A DNA stretch of 14,184 nt from Baffinella frigidus (taxonomy: Eukaryota; Cryptophyceae; Cryptomonadales; Baffinellaceae), in NCBI GenBank assembly GCA_026770585.1, contig MU646799.1:22360-36543 (forward strand), given 5' to 3'. This document shows, piece after piece, positions 12,501 through 14,034 of the stretch (positions are counted from its first letter, which is position 1; the number at the start of each line of letters is the position of its first letter). Under the pieces are notes generated by a model. It made no database searches. It was not told the origin of the DNA and worked only from the letters and a program-made list of their open reading frames with translations. The translations under genes were made by a program, and so were the position numbers.

Positions 12501-14034
12501 AGTCGTGGTCTCGTTACGTAAATCCTAAACCCTAGGGTTTACGTAACGCGCTAAATCGCAGCGTGTCGCTGTTGTAAACCCTACATCCTCCCCCCTAAAT
12601 CCTACCCCCCCCCCAAATCCACCCCAGAACGCGGTAGCGGCGTGCGCGCGCGCTGCCGCTGTCGCGACCGACCACCTTCTCGGGGACGCGGTGGGGGGCG
12701 TAGGATTAGTCCTGGGCGACTCGCAAGGGGAAGACGGCACCAAGGTGAGTCGGGTGTAGGGTGTAGGGGTTTTGCATAGGGTGTGAGAGGCCTCCGCCAG
12801 CAGTCACCATGGACCGCTTGCTGGGTGACGGGGGGCGTGGGACTCGTACTGGGCGATTCGCCGGGGGAGGACGCCACCAAGGCAAGAGTCTCGGGTTTTG
12901 AGTGTCGGGTGTCGGGTTTTAGGGAGTCACTTTCGGTTTCCGGGTGTGGGGTGTGGGGTGTGGGGTAAAGGGTAAAGGGTGAAGTGTTTTGAGGGATCCC
13001 CACCCTACCTGCCGCCGTCGCCATCGACCACCTCCTCTGAGACGCTGCAGGGGGTGTGGGGCTGGTGCTTGGTGATTCGCAAGGGGAAGATGCCACCACG
13101 GCAAGCGTCCCATACCCCCGAACGCCCGGGTCATGCGCCCGGACACGAACAGGCTCCCGTGTCACTTGAGAGTGGAGTTTGCCGTCGTGGACCCTAAACT
13201 CAAAACCCGTTGTAAACCCTGAACTCAAAAAAAATGCCGTCGTAACCCCTCGACTCAAAATAGGTGGTAGGCTTTGCGGCTTTCGGAGCAGGCGCGGCGA
13301 TAGGCGAAGTCCGGCGAGGAGACTTCATCCTCGAGGTTCACCATAGGGTTCAGAGTTCAGGGCTCAGGATTTAGGGTTTAGGGTTTAGGGTTTAGGGTTT
13401 AGGGTTTAACTCCAAGCGCTCCAAGAGAGAGAGGGTGAAGGGTTTAGCCCCAAGCGCTCCAAGAGAGTGTCGGGGTTAGGGGTTTGCGGCTTTCGGAGTA
13501 GGCGCGGCGGATAGGGAAGTCCGAAGGGGGGACTTGATCCTCAAGGTCGGCCCTAAACTCCCTCAGCTCTAAACCTGAAACCCGAAGCCTGATACCCGAA
13601 ACCTGATACCCGAAACCCGAAACCGGATACCCGAAACCCGAAACCCACAACCTGATACCCGAACCCCGAAACCCGAAACCCGAAACTTCAAATCCTGAAC
13701 CCGAAACCCGAAACCAGGTCGATTCTGTCTCTGTGCGCGGCGAACCCCTCCACAAGGTTCGGGACCTGGCACCCGAAACCTGGAACACCAAACACCAAGA
13801 AAAAAAACAAAGAAAAAAAACCTCCCCTTGTGCGATTGTGCATCCGTGGGGTCTTGCTGTCGTGGGGTTGAAACCCTCAACCCTAAGGCCTAAGGCCTGA
13901 ATCCTAAGCCTTGAACCCTAAACCCTCAAACCTACACCCTTACCCCAAACCCCAAACTCCAAACCCCAAACGTTAAACGTTAAACCCTGAACCAGGTCGA
14001 GGCAATGCTCCTAGGGCCGATGGGCTCCTGCGCG
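460..14034 (+). CDS. Internal part of a split gene for a coiled-coil plus PDZ-domain protein (17 predicted micro-exons)
   Basis: Predicted exons: 460-545, 1081-1134, 1834-1909, 2373-2432, 3316-3365, 4258-4372, 4787-4843, 7683-7715, 8784-8837, 9344-9376, 10024-10089, 10720-10782, 11337-11405, 12628-12744, 13264-13335, 13718-13756 and 13996-14034. They sum to 1,083 nt with no stop. The non-zero phases pair up: 2/1 at 545-1081, 1134-1834 and 3365-4258. All other junctions are phase 0. The product is a long charged coiled coil followed by a PDZ domain. PDZ domains bind C-terminal peptides, so a scaffold or adaptor is the natural inference; the ligand and location are unknown. Only about 8% of the span codes; the rest is telomere-like repeat. 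Start codon, stop codon, promoter and the last PDZ strand lie outside the window. A decayed gene is possible, but phase agreement over 17 exons argues against it. Exons between 4843 and 7683 may have been missed. Confidence 0.72.
621..960 (+). repeat. Direct duplication of an intron block (621-690 and 889-960)
   Basis: The two copies share CCGCCGAGT, TTTTCCCTAAACACCAAACA and GGGGGGCACGAA in the same order with few differences. Between and after them lie CCCCAAA and CCCAAAC tracts. This is the intron part of the unit that also duplicated exon 2. Confidence 0.75.
793..829 (+). pseudogene. Truncated copy of exon 2
   Basis: Acceptor AAACAG is present. The copy reads LKAKLSTAEEEL, one or two substitutions from exon 2, then continues into MGF and a TAA at 839-841 with no GT donor. 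It belongs to a larger duplication: the block at 621-690 (CCGCCGAG, ACACCAAACACT, GGGGGGCACGAA) recurs at 889-960, about 270 bp downstream, just as the exon recurs at 1081. Confidence 0.7.
1081..1134 (+). CDS. Exon 2: coiled-coil segment
   Basis: Acceptor is CACACAG (ends 1080) and donor GTATGT (1135), a good pair. One leading base completes the split codon from exon 1. The exon then reads LKVKLATAEEELQNAQP and ends with two bases (AG) that join the G of exon 3 to make Arg. The 54-nt length and 2/2 phase leave the frame unchanged if it is skipped. A truncated copy is at 793-829. Confidence 0.72.
1275..1328 (+). other. Exon-like orphan segment between exons 2 and 3
   Basis: Follows TTTTAG and is closed by CCCCAG|GTATGT, the same tail and donor as exon 2 (CCCAG|GTATGT). 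It is 54 nt long, as exon 2 is. It is open in phase 0 (GSGKNALVNYGHLSPVPQ) and in phase 2 (DLGRTLLSITAIFHLCP). The latter would fit between exons 2 and 3 without a frame change. A strongly related stretch begins at 1563, and TTGTCAATTACGG recurs near 1470. It does not look like coiled coil, so it is left out of the main model. Confidence 0.3.
1563..1663 (+). other. Second copy of the orphan segment, with a GTGAGA donor-like end
   Basis: GGATCTGGGAAGAACGCTC matches 1275 onwards almost exactly, then diverges to a different right half ending CACAGG|GTGAGA. It is preceded by GGTTAG. It is open in two frames over about 100 nt. Its product does not resemble the neighbouring coiled coil. It may be a skipped or alternative exon, or merely a duplicated intron block. 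Confidence 0.25.
1834..1909 (+). CDS. Exon 3: coiled-coil segment, GC donor
   Basis: Acceptor GAACAG ends at 1833. The first G completes the Arg codon begun by exon 2. The exon then reads VEEANKEGSEALSKF and HSAKSALRAQ, an amphipathic helix, ending in phase 0 at CCCAG. The next bases are GCAGAT, so a GC-AG intron has to be assumed. No GT donor gives a compatible phase. The exon tail and the GCAGATCCGAA intron start are repeated at 2055-2086, and the tail alone at 1983-2001. Confidence 0.6.
1910..2372 (+). repeat. Intron 3: CCCGAAA / CCCGGAA array grading into CCCTAAA
   Basis: From 2100 to 2265 the heptamer is mainly CCCGAAA and CCCGGAA with ATCCGAA and TACCTGG variants. From 2270 to 2360 it becomes CCCCAAA and CCCTAAA. 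Frames of 106-168 codons on either strand here encode only repeat (GFRVSG or NPKPET) and are not genes. Confidence 0.85.
1983..2075 (+). pseudogene. Two echoes of the exon 3 tail
   Basis: ATCCGCCCTGCACGCCCAG at 1983-2001 and ATCCGCCCTGCGCGCCCAG at 2057-2075 match the last 19 nt of exon 3. The second is again followed by GCAGATCCGAA, the same non-canonical intron start. They lie inside a CCCGAAA tract. No acceptor or exon head is retained. Confidence 0.7.
2373..2432 (+). CDS. Exon 4: coiled-coil segment
   Basis: Acceptor GACCCAG ends at 2372 and donor GTTGTT starts at 2433. The exon reads VIRSEELRVQL then GTAEGKNTQ, phase 0 at both ends, 20 codons. It begins GTT directly after CAG, so AG|GT occurs at both edges. 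Two downstream echoes of its 3' half end at 2536 and 2666. Confidence 0.7.
2503..2536 (+). pseudogene. Echo of exon 4 tail (first)
   Basis: CACCAGCGGGCAAGAAC then GCCCAG|GTTGGC corresponds to GCAGAGGGCAAGAACACCCAG|GTTGTT of exon 4. The head of the exon is replaced by CTTTATACAAACGGC. The preceding block GCACGCTCCTTCCC recurs before the next echo, so the unit includes intron sequence. Confidence 0.6.
2637..2666 (+). pseudogene. Echo of exon 4 tail (second)
   Basis: CTGGGAACAGCAGAGGGC then AAGAGGAGCCAG|GTCGCC translates as LGTAEGKRSQ in the exon 4 frame. It has its own ACCCAG acceptor-like start at 2636, so it is a possible 30-nt phase-0 exon. Spacing of the three tail ends is 104 and 130 bp. 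Confidence 0.6.
2701..3051 (+). other. Low-repeat stretch with unrecognised open frames
   Basis: This is one of the few long stretches without telomere-like repeats. One frame is open from 2701 to 2892 (PELVEPTVGNEIGKSADL near its start); a second is open from 2793 to 3164 and includes DNFEDEVDLDLLVVNAL. Neither matches a family I know. The first 20 bases (GAGCTTGTCGAACCG) resemble the exon 1 copy at 69. It may hold an exon I could not delimit, a decayed mobile element, or plain intron sequence. The TCTCTCTCTCC tract followed by CTACAG at 3051 acts as the acceptor of the next exon copy. Confidence 0.3.
3052..3102 (+). pseudogene. Frameshifted copy of exon 5
   Basis: Bounded by CCCCTACAG and GTTACG, as intact as exon 5 at its edges. 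Inside, TCTTTTCTT replaces TCGGCGCT, one base longer, so the downstream Val-Ala-Ala reading is shifted (AVSFLGGGGAPDAGYVQ). It is 51 nt and stop-free in phase 0. If used in place of exon 5 it would not match the phase of exon 6. Confidence 0.6.
3120..3260 (+). repeat. Triplicated AACGGCTCCAATTCCC block with an exon 5 tail echo
   Basis: ACGGCTCCAATTCCCTATGG at about 3129, GGCTTCAATTCCCATGGGCG at about 3190 and GGCTCCAATTCCCCATGGG at about 3228 are related units. Between the first two, ATGTCCAGGTTACGAG (3168-3183) repeats the last bases of exon 5 and its donor. The 3' flanks of the two exon 5 copies therefore share a multi-copy unit. CTCCAATTCCCTAT also occurs near 12391. Confidence 0.65.
3316..3365 (+). 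CDS. Exon 5: coiled-coil segment
   Basis: Acceptor CCCCCTCAG ends at 3315 after a pyrimidine-rich run. The donor GTTACG begins at 3366. It reads AVSALVAAVRQMRDMS and leaves AG, which joins the G of exon 6 to give Arg. This copy is preferred over 3052-3102 because it alone fits the phase of exon 6 and keeps an amphipathic pattern. Confidence 0.68.
3366..3868 (+). repeat. Intron 5, first part: AT-rich patch and CCCCAAA tracts
   Basis: Positions 3390-3450 hold CTAAAATCAAAATTTTAG, a small self-complementary stretch, and then TTTATTTTATTTTA. The rest is CCCCAAA, CCCCTGAA and CACACCC tracts with little else. Confidence 0.7.
3869..3919 (+). pseudogene. Copy of exon 6 (first, truncated)
   Basis: After CCAAACAG it reads KLTLLRGIFAREG in the exon 6 frame, then runs into HASRNP and CCCC repeat. 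Only the first third of the exon is kept and no donor follows. Confidence 0.65.
3976..4060 (+). pseudogene. Copy of exon 6 (second, frameshifted, cut by a minisatellite)
   Basis: After AAACAG it begins ELTPLRGA like exon 6, then an indel shifts the frame. GCGGTCGATTTCGCTTTGC is identical in DNA to exon 6, but out of frame. The copy ends where a 19-bp minisatellite begins at 4063, so repeat expansion removed or displaced its right half. Confidence 0.7.
4063..4150 (+). repeat. 19-bp minisatellite, 4.6 copies
   Basis: The unit CACTACATCCTACTACATC starts at 4063, 4082, 4101 and 4120 and ends with a partial copy at 4139-4150. The copies appear identical, so the expansion is recent. It is unrelated to the telomere-like motif and sits in the broken exon 6 copy. 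Confidence 0.95.
4258..4372 (+). CDS. Exon 6: long coiled-coil segment
   Basis: Acceptor CAAACAG ends at 4257; donor GTTATG begins at 4373. The leading G completes an Arg codon. The rest is 38 codons reading ELTLLRDAFSKEGKAAV, DFALQASARAAQ, DSQKIAMLE, ending in phase 0. Helical, with Leu/Ala/Phe faces. It is one of the two longest exons here and the only complete one of three copies. Confidence 0.78.
4373..4786 (+). repeat. Intron 6: dispersed repeat, then CCCTAAA and CCCCAAA array
   Basis: Positions 4394-4436 (GACGGACTATCC ... GTTGACACGCTGGGTTCG) recur at about 6911-6946. After 4510 the sequence is CCCTAAA, perfect over several units near 4676-4702, then CCCCAAA to the acceptor at 4786. Confidence 0.8.
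4787..4843 (+). CDS. Exon 7: coiled-coil segment
   Basis: Acceptor AAAACAG ends at 4786, donor GTACCT starts at 4844. It reads NLKEEMGGTLQKTWTEGDA, 19 codons, phase 0 at both ends. A nearly identical copy with its own splice sites is at 5044-5100, and tail echoes follow at 5209, 5413 and 6583. Confidence 0.75.
5044..5100 (+). CDS. Exon 7b: intact duplicate of exon 7
   Basis: Reads NLKEEMGGTLQKTWAEGGA, two substitutions from exon 7, with AGCAG acceptor and GTGACG donor, 57 nt, phase 0/0. Differences are mostly synonymous or conservative, unlike the broken copies of other exons. It could be used in tandem with, or instead of, exon 7. It sits in a tract where the G-rich telomeric strand is on +, opposite to exon 7's surroundings. 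It is not counted in the 17-exon model. Confidence 0.5.
5209..5238 (+). pseudogene. Echo of exon 7 tail (first)
   Basis: Reads LQRTWAQGDA in the exon 7 frame and is followed by GTATAG. The first nine codons of the exon are absent, replaced by GGGTTGGGGGTAAGG. Confidence 0.65.
5413..5437 (+). pseudogene. Echo of exon 7 tail (second)
   Basis: AACGCGTGGACACGAAGCG then ATGTC|GTATAG aligns with AGACGTGGACAGAGGGCGATGCG|GTACCT. More diverged than the first echo but with the same GTATAG start after the donor site. Confidence 0.5.
5735..5998 (+). repeat. CCCTAAA / CCCTGAA / CCCTACA array
   Basis: A return to C-rich orientation. CCCTACA at 5743-5765, then CCCTAAA and CCCTGAA mixtures to 5998. No exon-like segment seen. 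Confidence 0.85.
6073..6155 (+). repeat. 23-bp tandem repeat, about 3.6 copies
   Basis: Units starting CACCCTTAAAAT at 6073, 6096, 6119 and 6141 (periods 23, 23, 22), each with an A/T-rich half ending AATTC or ATTTC. Confidence 0.9.
6315..6563 (+). other. Ala/Val/Pro-rich open frame, unassigned
   Basis: A GC-rich frame is open from a stop near 6315 to the stop after GLEG at about 6566. It carries an internal repeat (VSSADPAVSAA, then VSSVNPADEA) followed by VALPLAAALPAVVEAPDYRR. The opposite strand is also open (6167-6427), as expected for GC-rich sequence. It has no coiled-coil character and no clear splice sites in phase 0. It could be a missed exon between exons 7 and 8, or captured sequence from elsewhere. 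Confidence 0.3.
6583..6610 (+). pseudogene. Echo of exon 7 tail (third, distant)
   Basis: CTTCAGAAGACGTGTGCAG then AGAGCCCAC|GTCAAT resembles LQKTWTEG of exon 7 (LQKTCAESP). As in the 5209 echo it directly follows GGGTTGAGGG-type sequence ending GGGCTTCAG. Confidence 0.5.
6649..6745 (+). repeat. 32-bp tandem repeat
   Basis: AATTCGGGGCTCGACTTCAG, AATTTGGGGCTCGACGTCAG and AATTTGGGGCTCGATCTCAG head successive units spaced 32 bp. The first two are followed by GCTCATAAC. The third leads into the AGGCTGCGGCGGAGCGG unit. Confidence 0.85.
6770..7090 (+). repeat. CAACTTNTGACGCC motif cluster
   Basis: The 14-base motif or close variants occur near 6795, 6812, 6853, 6988, 7020, 7037, 7054 and 7076, partly as a 17-bp tandem (7018-7070). 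The lead-in GGGCTCTCGAGACAGGTGCAT appears twice (6774 and 6978). Further copies lie at about 7378 and 7505. Function unknown. Confidence 0.75.
7135..7170 (+). repeat. 16-bp tandem pair with poly-T
   Basis: AGTAAAGATTTTTTTT is repeated twice and followed by AGTAATTTC. It lies just left of the foldback element and could belong to it. Confidence 0.85.
7190..7340. mobile_element. Foldback / MITE-like inverted repeat
   Basis: Arms 7215-7254 and 7279-7320 are inverted copies: CATTTCCTGGCAAC pairs exactly, followed by a near-exact match ATTACTACACA. There is a 2-base bulge in the T run and a loop of about 24 bases. A weaker outer match pairs GCCTTATCCGGGG (7195-7207) with TTCCCGGATTATGCC (7326-7340). 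The element is AT-rich compared with its surroundings and has no coding capacity. The size and long terminal inverted repeats fit a MITE or foldback element. I see no convincing target-site duplication, so mobility is inferred. Confidence 0.65.
7341..7682 (+). repeat. Low-repeat end of intron 7 and CCCCTAAA tract
   Basis: Has two further CAACTTTTGACGC-type motifs (near 7378 and 7505), each followed by an AGCTGTAAA stretch, an AT-rich patch at 7570-7592, and CCCTAAA/CCCCTAAA from 7608 to the acceptor of exon 8. Confidence 0.6.
7683..7715 (+). CDS. Exon 8: 11-residue coiled-coil unit
   Basis: ACCAG|GTTACG at the start and AAACAG|GTTGTC at the end. Reads VTSLQEANVKQ, exactly one hendecad (11 residues), phase 0/0. 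A close copy at 9344-9376 reads VTSLQEANENQ. The two flank exon 9, so both can be used in series. Confidence 0.65.
7716..8290. repeat. CCCGAAA / CCCGGAA satellite-like array in intron 8
   Basis: About 570 bp of degenerate seven-base repeat, CCCGAAA and CCCGGAA with ATCCGAA, CTCGAAA and CCCGCAA variants. All three frames of each strand stay open for long distances because the unit is 7 bases, so it translates cyclically as GFRVSG or NPKPET. The 203- and 217-codon frames on the minus strand are not genes. Confidence 0.92.
8423..8469 (+). pseudogene. Copy of exon 9 (first, broken)
   Basis: TGGAGGACAAGCGGCGCG then AACATGCTCAGCACG matches exon 9 but has lost the first G and hits a TGA in the exon frame. 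It ends GAACGCAGTTTAC with no GT donor. Confidence 0.6.
8612..8659 (+). pseudogene. Copy of exon 9 (second)
   Basis: Acceptor CCCACAG is good. Reads EEDQKRETALRFRRTQ, open and in phase, but the right half differs from exon 9 and CAG is followed by TTT, so the donor is lost. It shares its right end (TTTCGACGAACGCAG) with the first copy. Confidence 0.6.
8784..8837 (+). CDS. Exon 9: coiled-coil segment
   Basis: TTATAG|GTGGAG at the start and GCTCAG|GTTTCG at the end, 18 codons, phase 0/0. Reads VEDQERETAQHEAAHTAQ, strongly charged and helical. It is the only one of three copies with both splice sites. Its last ~14 bases plus donor are echoed three times downstream. Confidence 0.75.
8838..9343 (+). 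repeat. Intron 9: CCCTAAAA octamer array
   Basis: At 8860-8950 and 9135-9215 the unit is eight bases, CCCTAAAA, matching the Chlamydomonas-type TTTTAGGG telomere rather than the seven-base type seen elsewhere. Positions 9022-9108 are AT-rich and non-repetitive. Confidence 0.85.
8982..9279 (+). pseudogene. Three echoes of exon 9 tail plus donor
   Basis: CACACACGGCTGAG|GTTTC (donor at 8996), CGCACACCGCTGAG|GTTTT (9124) and GCACACCGCTGAG|GTTTC (9263) each repeat the last 13-14 bases of exon 9. Each continues with CGAGCCTCAACCC or TGAGCCTCAACCC, the start of intron 9. Spacings are 158, 128 and 139 bp. No acceptor or exon head is present. Confidence 0.8.
9344..9376 (+). CDS. Exon 8b: 11-residue coiled-coil unit
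   Basis: ACCAG|GTTACG and AATCAG|GTTTGC bound VTSLQEANENQ, phase 0/0. It joins directly to exon 10 to give VTSLQEANENQ then VERLEARAKER, two successive hendecads, which supports its use. Compared with exon 8 it differs only near the end. Confidence 0.7.
9377..10023 (+). repeat. Intron before exon 10: ACGAAACCCGAA-type repeat
   Basis: CCCGAAA with many AAACACG, AATCACG, CCAGAAA and ACGAGAA variants, the most diverged heptamer array here. It contains a broken exon 10 copy at 9774-9870. Frames of 130-186 codons on either strand are repeat-encoded. Confidence 0.8.
9774..9870 (+). pseudogene. Copy of exon 10 split by an insertion
   Basis: After ACCAG, GCAGACAGGCTCGAGGCG matches the head of exon 10, and CAAAGGAGCGAGAGGAGC then TTACCC matches its middle. 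Between them about 50 bases (poly-C, then TCCACACGAGGCTATCC and on) replace GCGCGC. It ends at ACCC without a donor. Confidence 0.6.
10024..10089 (+). CDS. Exon 10: coiled-coil segment
   Basis: AACAG|GTTGAG at the start and TCGCAG|GTCCAG at the end. Reads VERLEARAKEREELTRSN then TRSQ, 22 codons (two hendecads), phase 0/0. Three other copies exist (9774, 10224, 10408), all with defects. Confidence 0.78.
10091..10223 (+). repeat. Purine (GA)n / (G)n low-complexity tract
   Basis: About 130 bases of almost pure G/A, mostly GAGA with GGGGG runs, separating exon 10 from an echo of itself. Such mirror-symmetric purine tracts can form triplex DNA and stall polymerases, which could promote the local duplications. 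Confidence 0.9.
10224..10259 (+). pseudogene. Echo of exon 10 tail
   Basis: GCGGGAAGAGCTCACCCGC then TCGAATACGCGCTCGCG repeats the second half of exon 10. The final CAG is now GCG, so the donor context is lost. It is followed by GTCCAGGCCCGACAC, also found after the copy at 10408-10473. Confidence 0.7.
10408..10473 (+). pseudogene. Nearly full copy of exon 10 with compensating indels
   Basis: Reads LEARAKEREELTHSNTRLA in its main frame. One base is lost near the start (GTGGAAGGCTC for GTTGAGAGGCTC) and one is gained near the end (CGGCTCGCAG for CGTTCGCAG). No CAG precedes it; AG occurs only at 10404 or 10413. It may be a usable exon if one of these is the acceptor, but phase would have to change. 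Confidence 0.55.
10474..10719 (+). other. Intron 10, non-telomeric
   Basis: Unusually for this locus there is almost no telomere-like repeat. GGTTACGAATC and GGTTATGAGGC near 10623 and 10647, and a tandem CGAAAGTTGACGT pair near 10671 and 10691, are the visible repeats. Confidence 0.5.
10720..10782 (+). CDS. Exon 11: coiled-coil segment
   Basis: Acceptor TGTTCGCAG follows a pyrimidine-rich stretch; donor GTGCGA at 10783. Reads TLAEGAAVATENSELRRSI then IE, 21 codons, phase 0/0. It is the only exon from 1 to 14 for which I see no second copy. Confidence 0.75.
10981..11013 (+). pseudogene. Copy of exon 12 head (first)
   Basis: After GGAACAG it reads MEMVQKATLAR, one Val shorter than exon 12 by an in-frame 3-base deletion. 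It then ends at CGGTCCCGG. No donor. Confidence 0.7.
11115..11150 (+). pseudogene. Copy of exon 12 head (second)
   Basis: After GGAACAG it reads MGMAVQKATLAQ then diverges (DDFFSS). It stays open for a further ~50 codons in the same frame through low-repeat sequence, but no donor or homology supports coding there. Confidence 0.65.
11337..11405 (+). CDS. Exon 12: coiled-coil segment
   Basis: Acceptor GGAACAG, donor GTGAAT. Reads MEMVVQKAILAREEMEGV then VSIHQ, 23 codons, phase 0/0. It is the only complete copy: two upstream copies keep the head and four downstream copies keep the tail. Because it begins with ATG it could be mistaken for a start codon; the upstream AG and phase argue for an internal exon. 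Confidence 0.78.
11459..12041 (+). pseudogene. Four echoes of exon 12 tail plus donor
   Basis: Copies end at 11494 (REEMQGMVSVHH|GTGGCA), 11822 (ILAREEMEGVVGVHQ|GTGAAT), 11948 (REEMEGVVSVYQ|GTGAAT) and 12041 (WEEMQGVFAVQ|GTGGAC). Three retain a full in-frame tail next to a GT donor. The second and third also share the following AATAAACCC. Most lack an upstream AG at the right place, so they are decoy donors rather than whole exons. Confidence 0.75.
11563..11586 (+). pseudogene. Echo of exon 13 head inside the exon 12 array
   Basis: CCGTGCAG|AACGCGATCG then TAGTGTGCTGA resembles CCCCAG|AACGCGGTAGCGGCGTGC of exon 13 and reaches TGA after six codons. Its place between exon 12 tail echoes shows that duplicated units can span two neighbouring exons. 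Confidence 0.45.
12203..12262 (+). pseudogene. Copy of exon 13 (first)
   Basis: CTGCAG|AACGCGGTAGCGGCGTGC is identical to the exon 13 head, then GCGCGC is replaced by GT. This shifts the AAVSIDHLLGGAV reading out of frame, so the entry frame ends in TGA at 12260-12262. Confidence 0.75.
12263..12426 (+). repeat. 31-bp tandem pair and GCTAAAYCGCAGCG block
   Basis: CGCACACTCACCCAGAGCC (about 12280) and CGCACACTAACCTAGAGCC (about 12311) form a pair. GCTAAACCGCAGCGTTTCGC (12348) recurs as GCTAAATCGCAGCGTGTCGC (12550), after the first and second exon 13 copies respectively. Confidence 0.7.
12427..12510 (+). pseudogene. Copy of exon 13 (second)
   Basis: After GAACAG the head is degraded, then AAVAIDHLLGDDVGSV follows exon 13 closely until an indel produces TAG near 12500. 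No donor. Confidence 0.7.
12512..12548. repeat. 37-bp near-palindrome with a telomeric centre
   Basis: CGTTACGTAAA and TTTACGTAACG are exact inverted arms around TCC plus AAACCCTAGGGTTT, itself a palindrome of one telomere unit in each orientation. It could form a hairpin or cruciform. Confidence 0.85.
12628..12744 (+). CDS. Exon 13: end of coiled coil and start of PDZ domain
   Basis: Acceptor CACCCCAG, donor GTGAGT (the strongest in the window), 39 codons, phase 0/0. First half AAAVATDHLLGDAV is Ala-rich linker or helix. Second half GGVGLVLGDSQGEDGTK is the PDZ carboxylate-binding loop (G-V-G-L-V-L in the place of the family's GLGF) and strand B. The first PDZ strand is not obvious, as is common in divergent algal PDZ domains. 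Five other copies or fragments lie at 11563, 12203, 12427, 12790 and 13011. Confidence 0.82.
12745..12990 (+). repeat. G-strand tract GGGTGTGGGG / GGGTTTTGAGTGTCGGG
   Basis: The + strand is G-rich after the intact exon 13 and after its next copy (12890-12985), with GTGTGGG and GGGTAAA units. C-rich orientation resumes only after 13180. Confidence 0.7.
12790..12881 (+). pseudogene. Copy of exon 13 (fourth full-length position)
   Basis: MDRLLGDG matches the DHLLGD part, then a 5-base deletion in the G run shifts the frame. The end, GACGCCACCAAG|GCAAGA, keeps the exon edge but with a GC in place of the GT donor, in the AG|GCAAG context typical of GC-AG introns. Confidence 0.7.
13011..13100 (+). 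pseudogene. Copy of exon 13 (fifth), with in-frame TGA
   Basis: Reads AAVAIDHLL, then TGA at 13038-13040 where exon 13 has GGG, then DAAGGVGLVLGDSQGEDATT in the same frame, and ends ACG|GCAAGC. The PDZ half is perfectly preserved. GCTGCAG at 13044-13050 could act as an acceptor that skips the stop, but would not give phase 0. Confidence 0.72.
13264..13335 (+). CDS. Exon 14: PDZ core
   Basis: AATAG|GTGGTA to CTCGAG|GTTCAC, 24 codons, phase 0/0. VVGFAAFGAGAAIGEVRRG is strand C and the short helix of a PDZ fold, and RGDFILEVD (completed by exon 15) is the strongly conserved GD-x-I-L-x-V-[DN] element. The Ala-Ala-x-x-Gly-x-[VL]-R-x-GD arrangement is diagnostic for the family. A second open copy is at 13480. 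Confidence 0.85.
13336..13479 (+). repeat. TTTAGGG array between exon 14 copies
   Basis: Perfect TTTAGGG units run at about 13370-13408 with the G-rich strand on +, the opposite orientation to the array at the right end of the window. An 18-bp pair (CCAAGCGCTCCAAGAGAG at 13412 and 13450) follows. Confidence 0.9.
13480..13545 (+). CDS. Exon 14b: possible alternative PDZ core
   Basis: GGTTAG acceptor at 13479, GTCGGC donor at 13546. Reads GFAAFGVGAADREVRRG then DLILK, 22 codons, phase 0/0, no stop. It covers the same PDZ segment as exon 14 with seven or eight changes, and retains the GD-L-I-L element. Including both would duplicate a strand inside the fold, so it is either a mutually exclusive alternative or a recently silenced copy. 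It is not counted in the 17-exon model. Confidence 0.5.
13566..13717 (+). repeat. Intron 14: CCCGAAA / CCTGATA array
   Basis: CCCGAAA alternates with ACCTGATA and ACCGGATA variants. Minus-strand frames of 103-115 codons across it are repeat-encoded. Confidence 0.85.
13718..13756 (+). CDS. Exon 15: PDZ strand D-E
   Basis: ACCAG|GTCGAT to CACAAG|GTTCGG, 13 codons. VDSVSVRGEPLHK continues ILE from exon 14 as ILEVDSVSVRG, matching the PDZ consensus I-L-x-V-[ND]-G-x-[SP]-[VL]. Phase 0/0, no second copy seen. Confidence 0.8.

Noticed and set aside
12512-12548. Telomere-telomere fusion point
   Set aside because: End fusions give TTTAGGG followed by CCCTAAA. Here the order is CCCTAGGG, and only one unit per side, within an ordinary intron.
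12602-13258. 218-codon minus-strand frame
   Set aside because: It is the shadow of GC-rich exon 13 copies and the repeats between them; the + strand carries the recognisable PDZ-entry sequence and splice sites.
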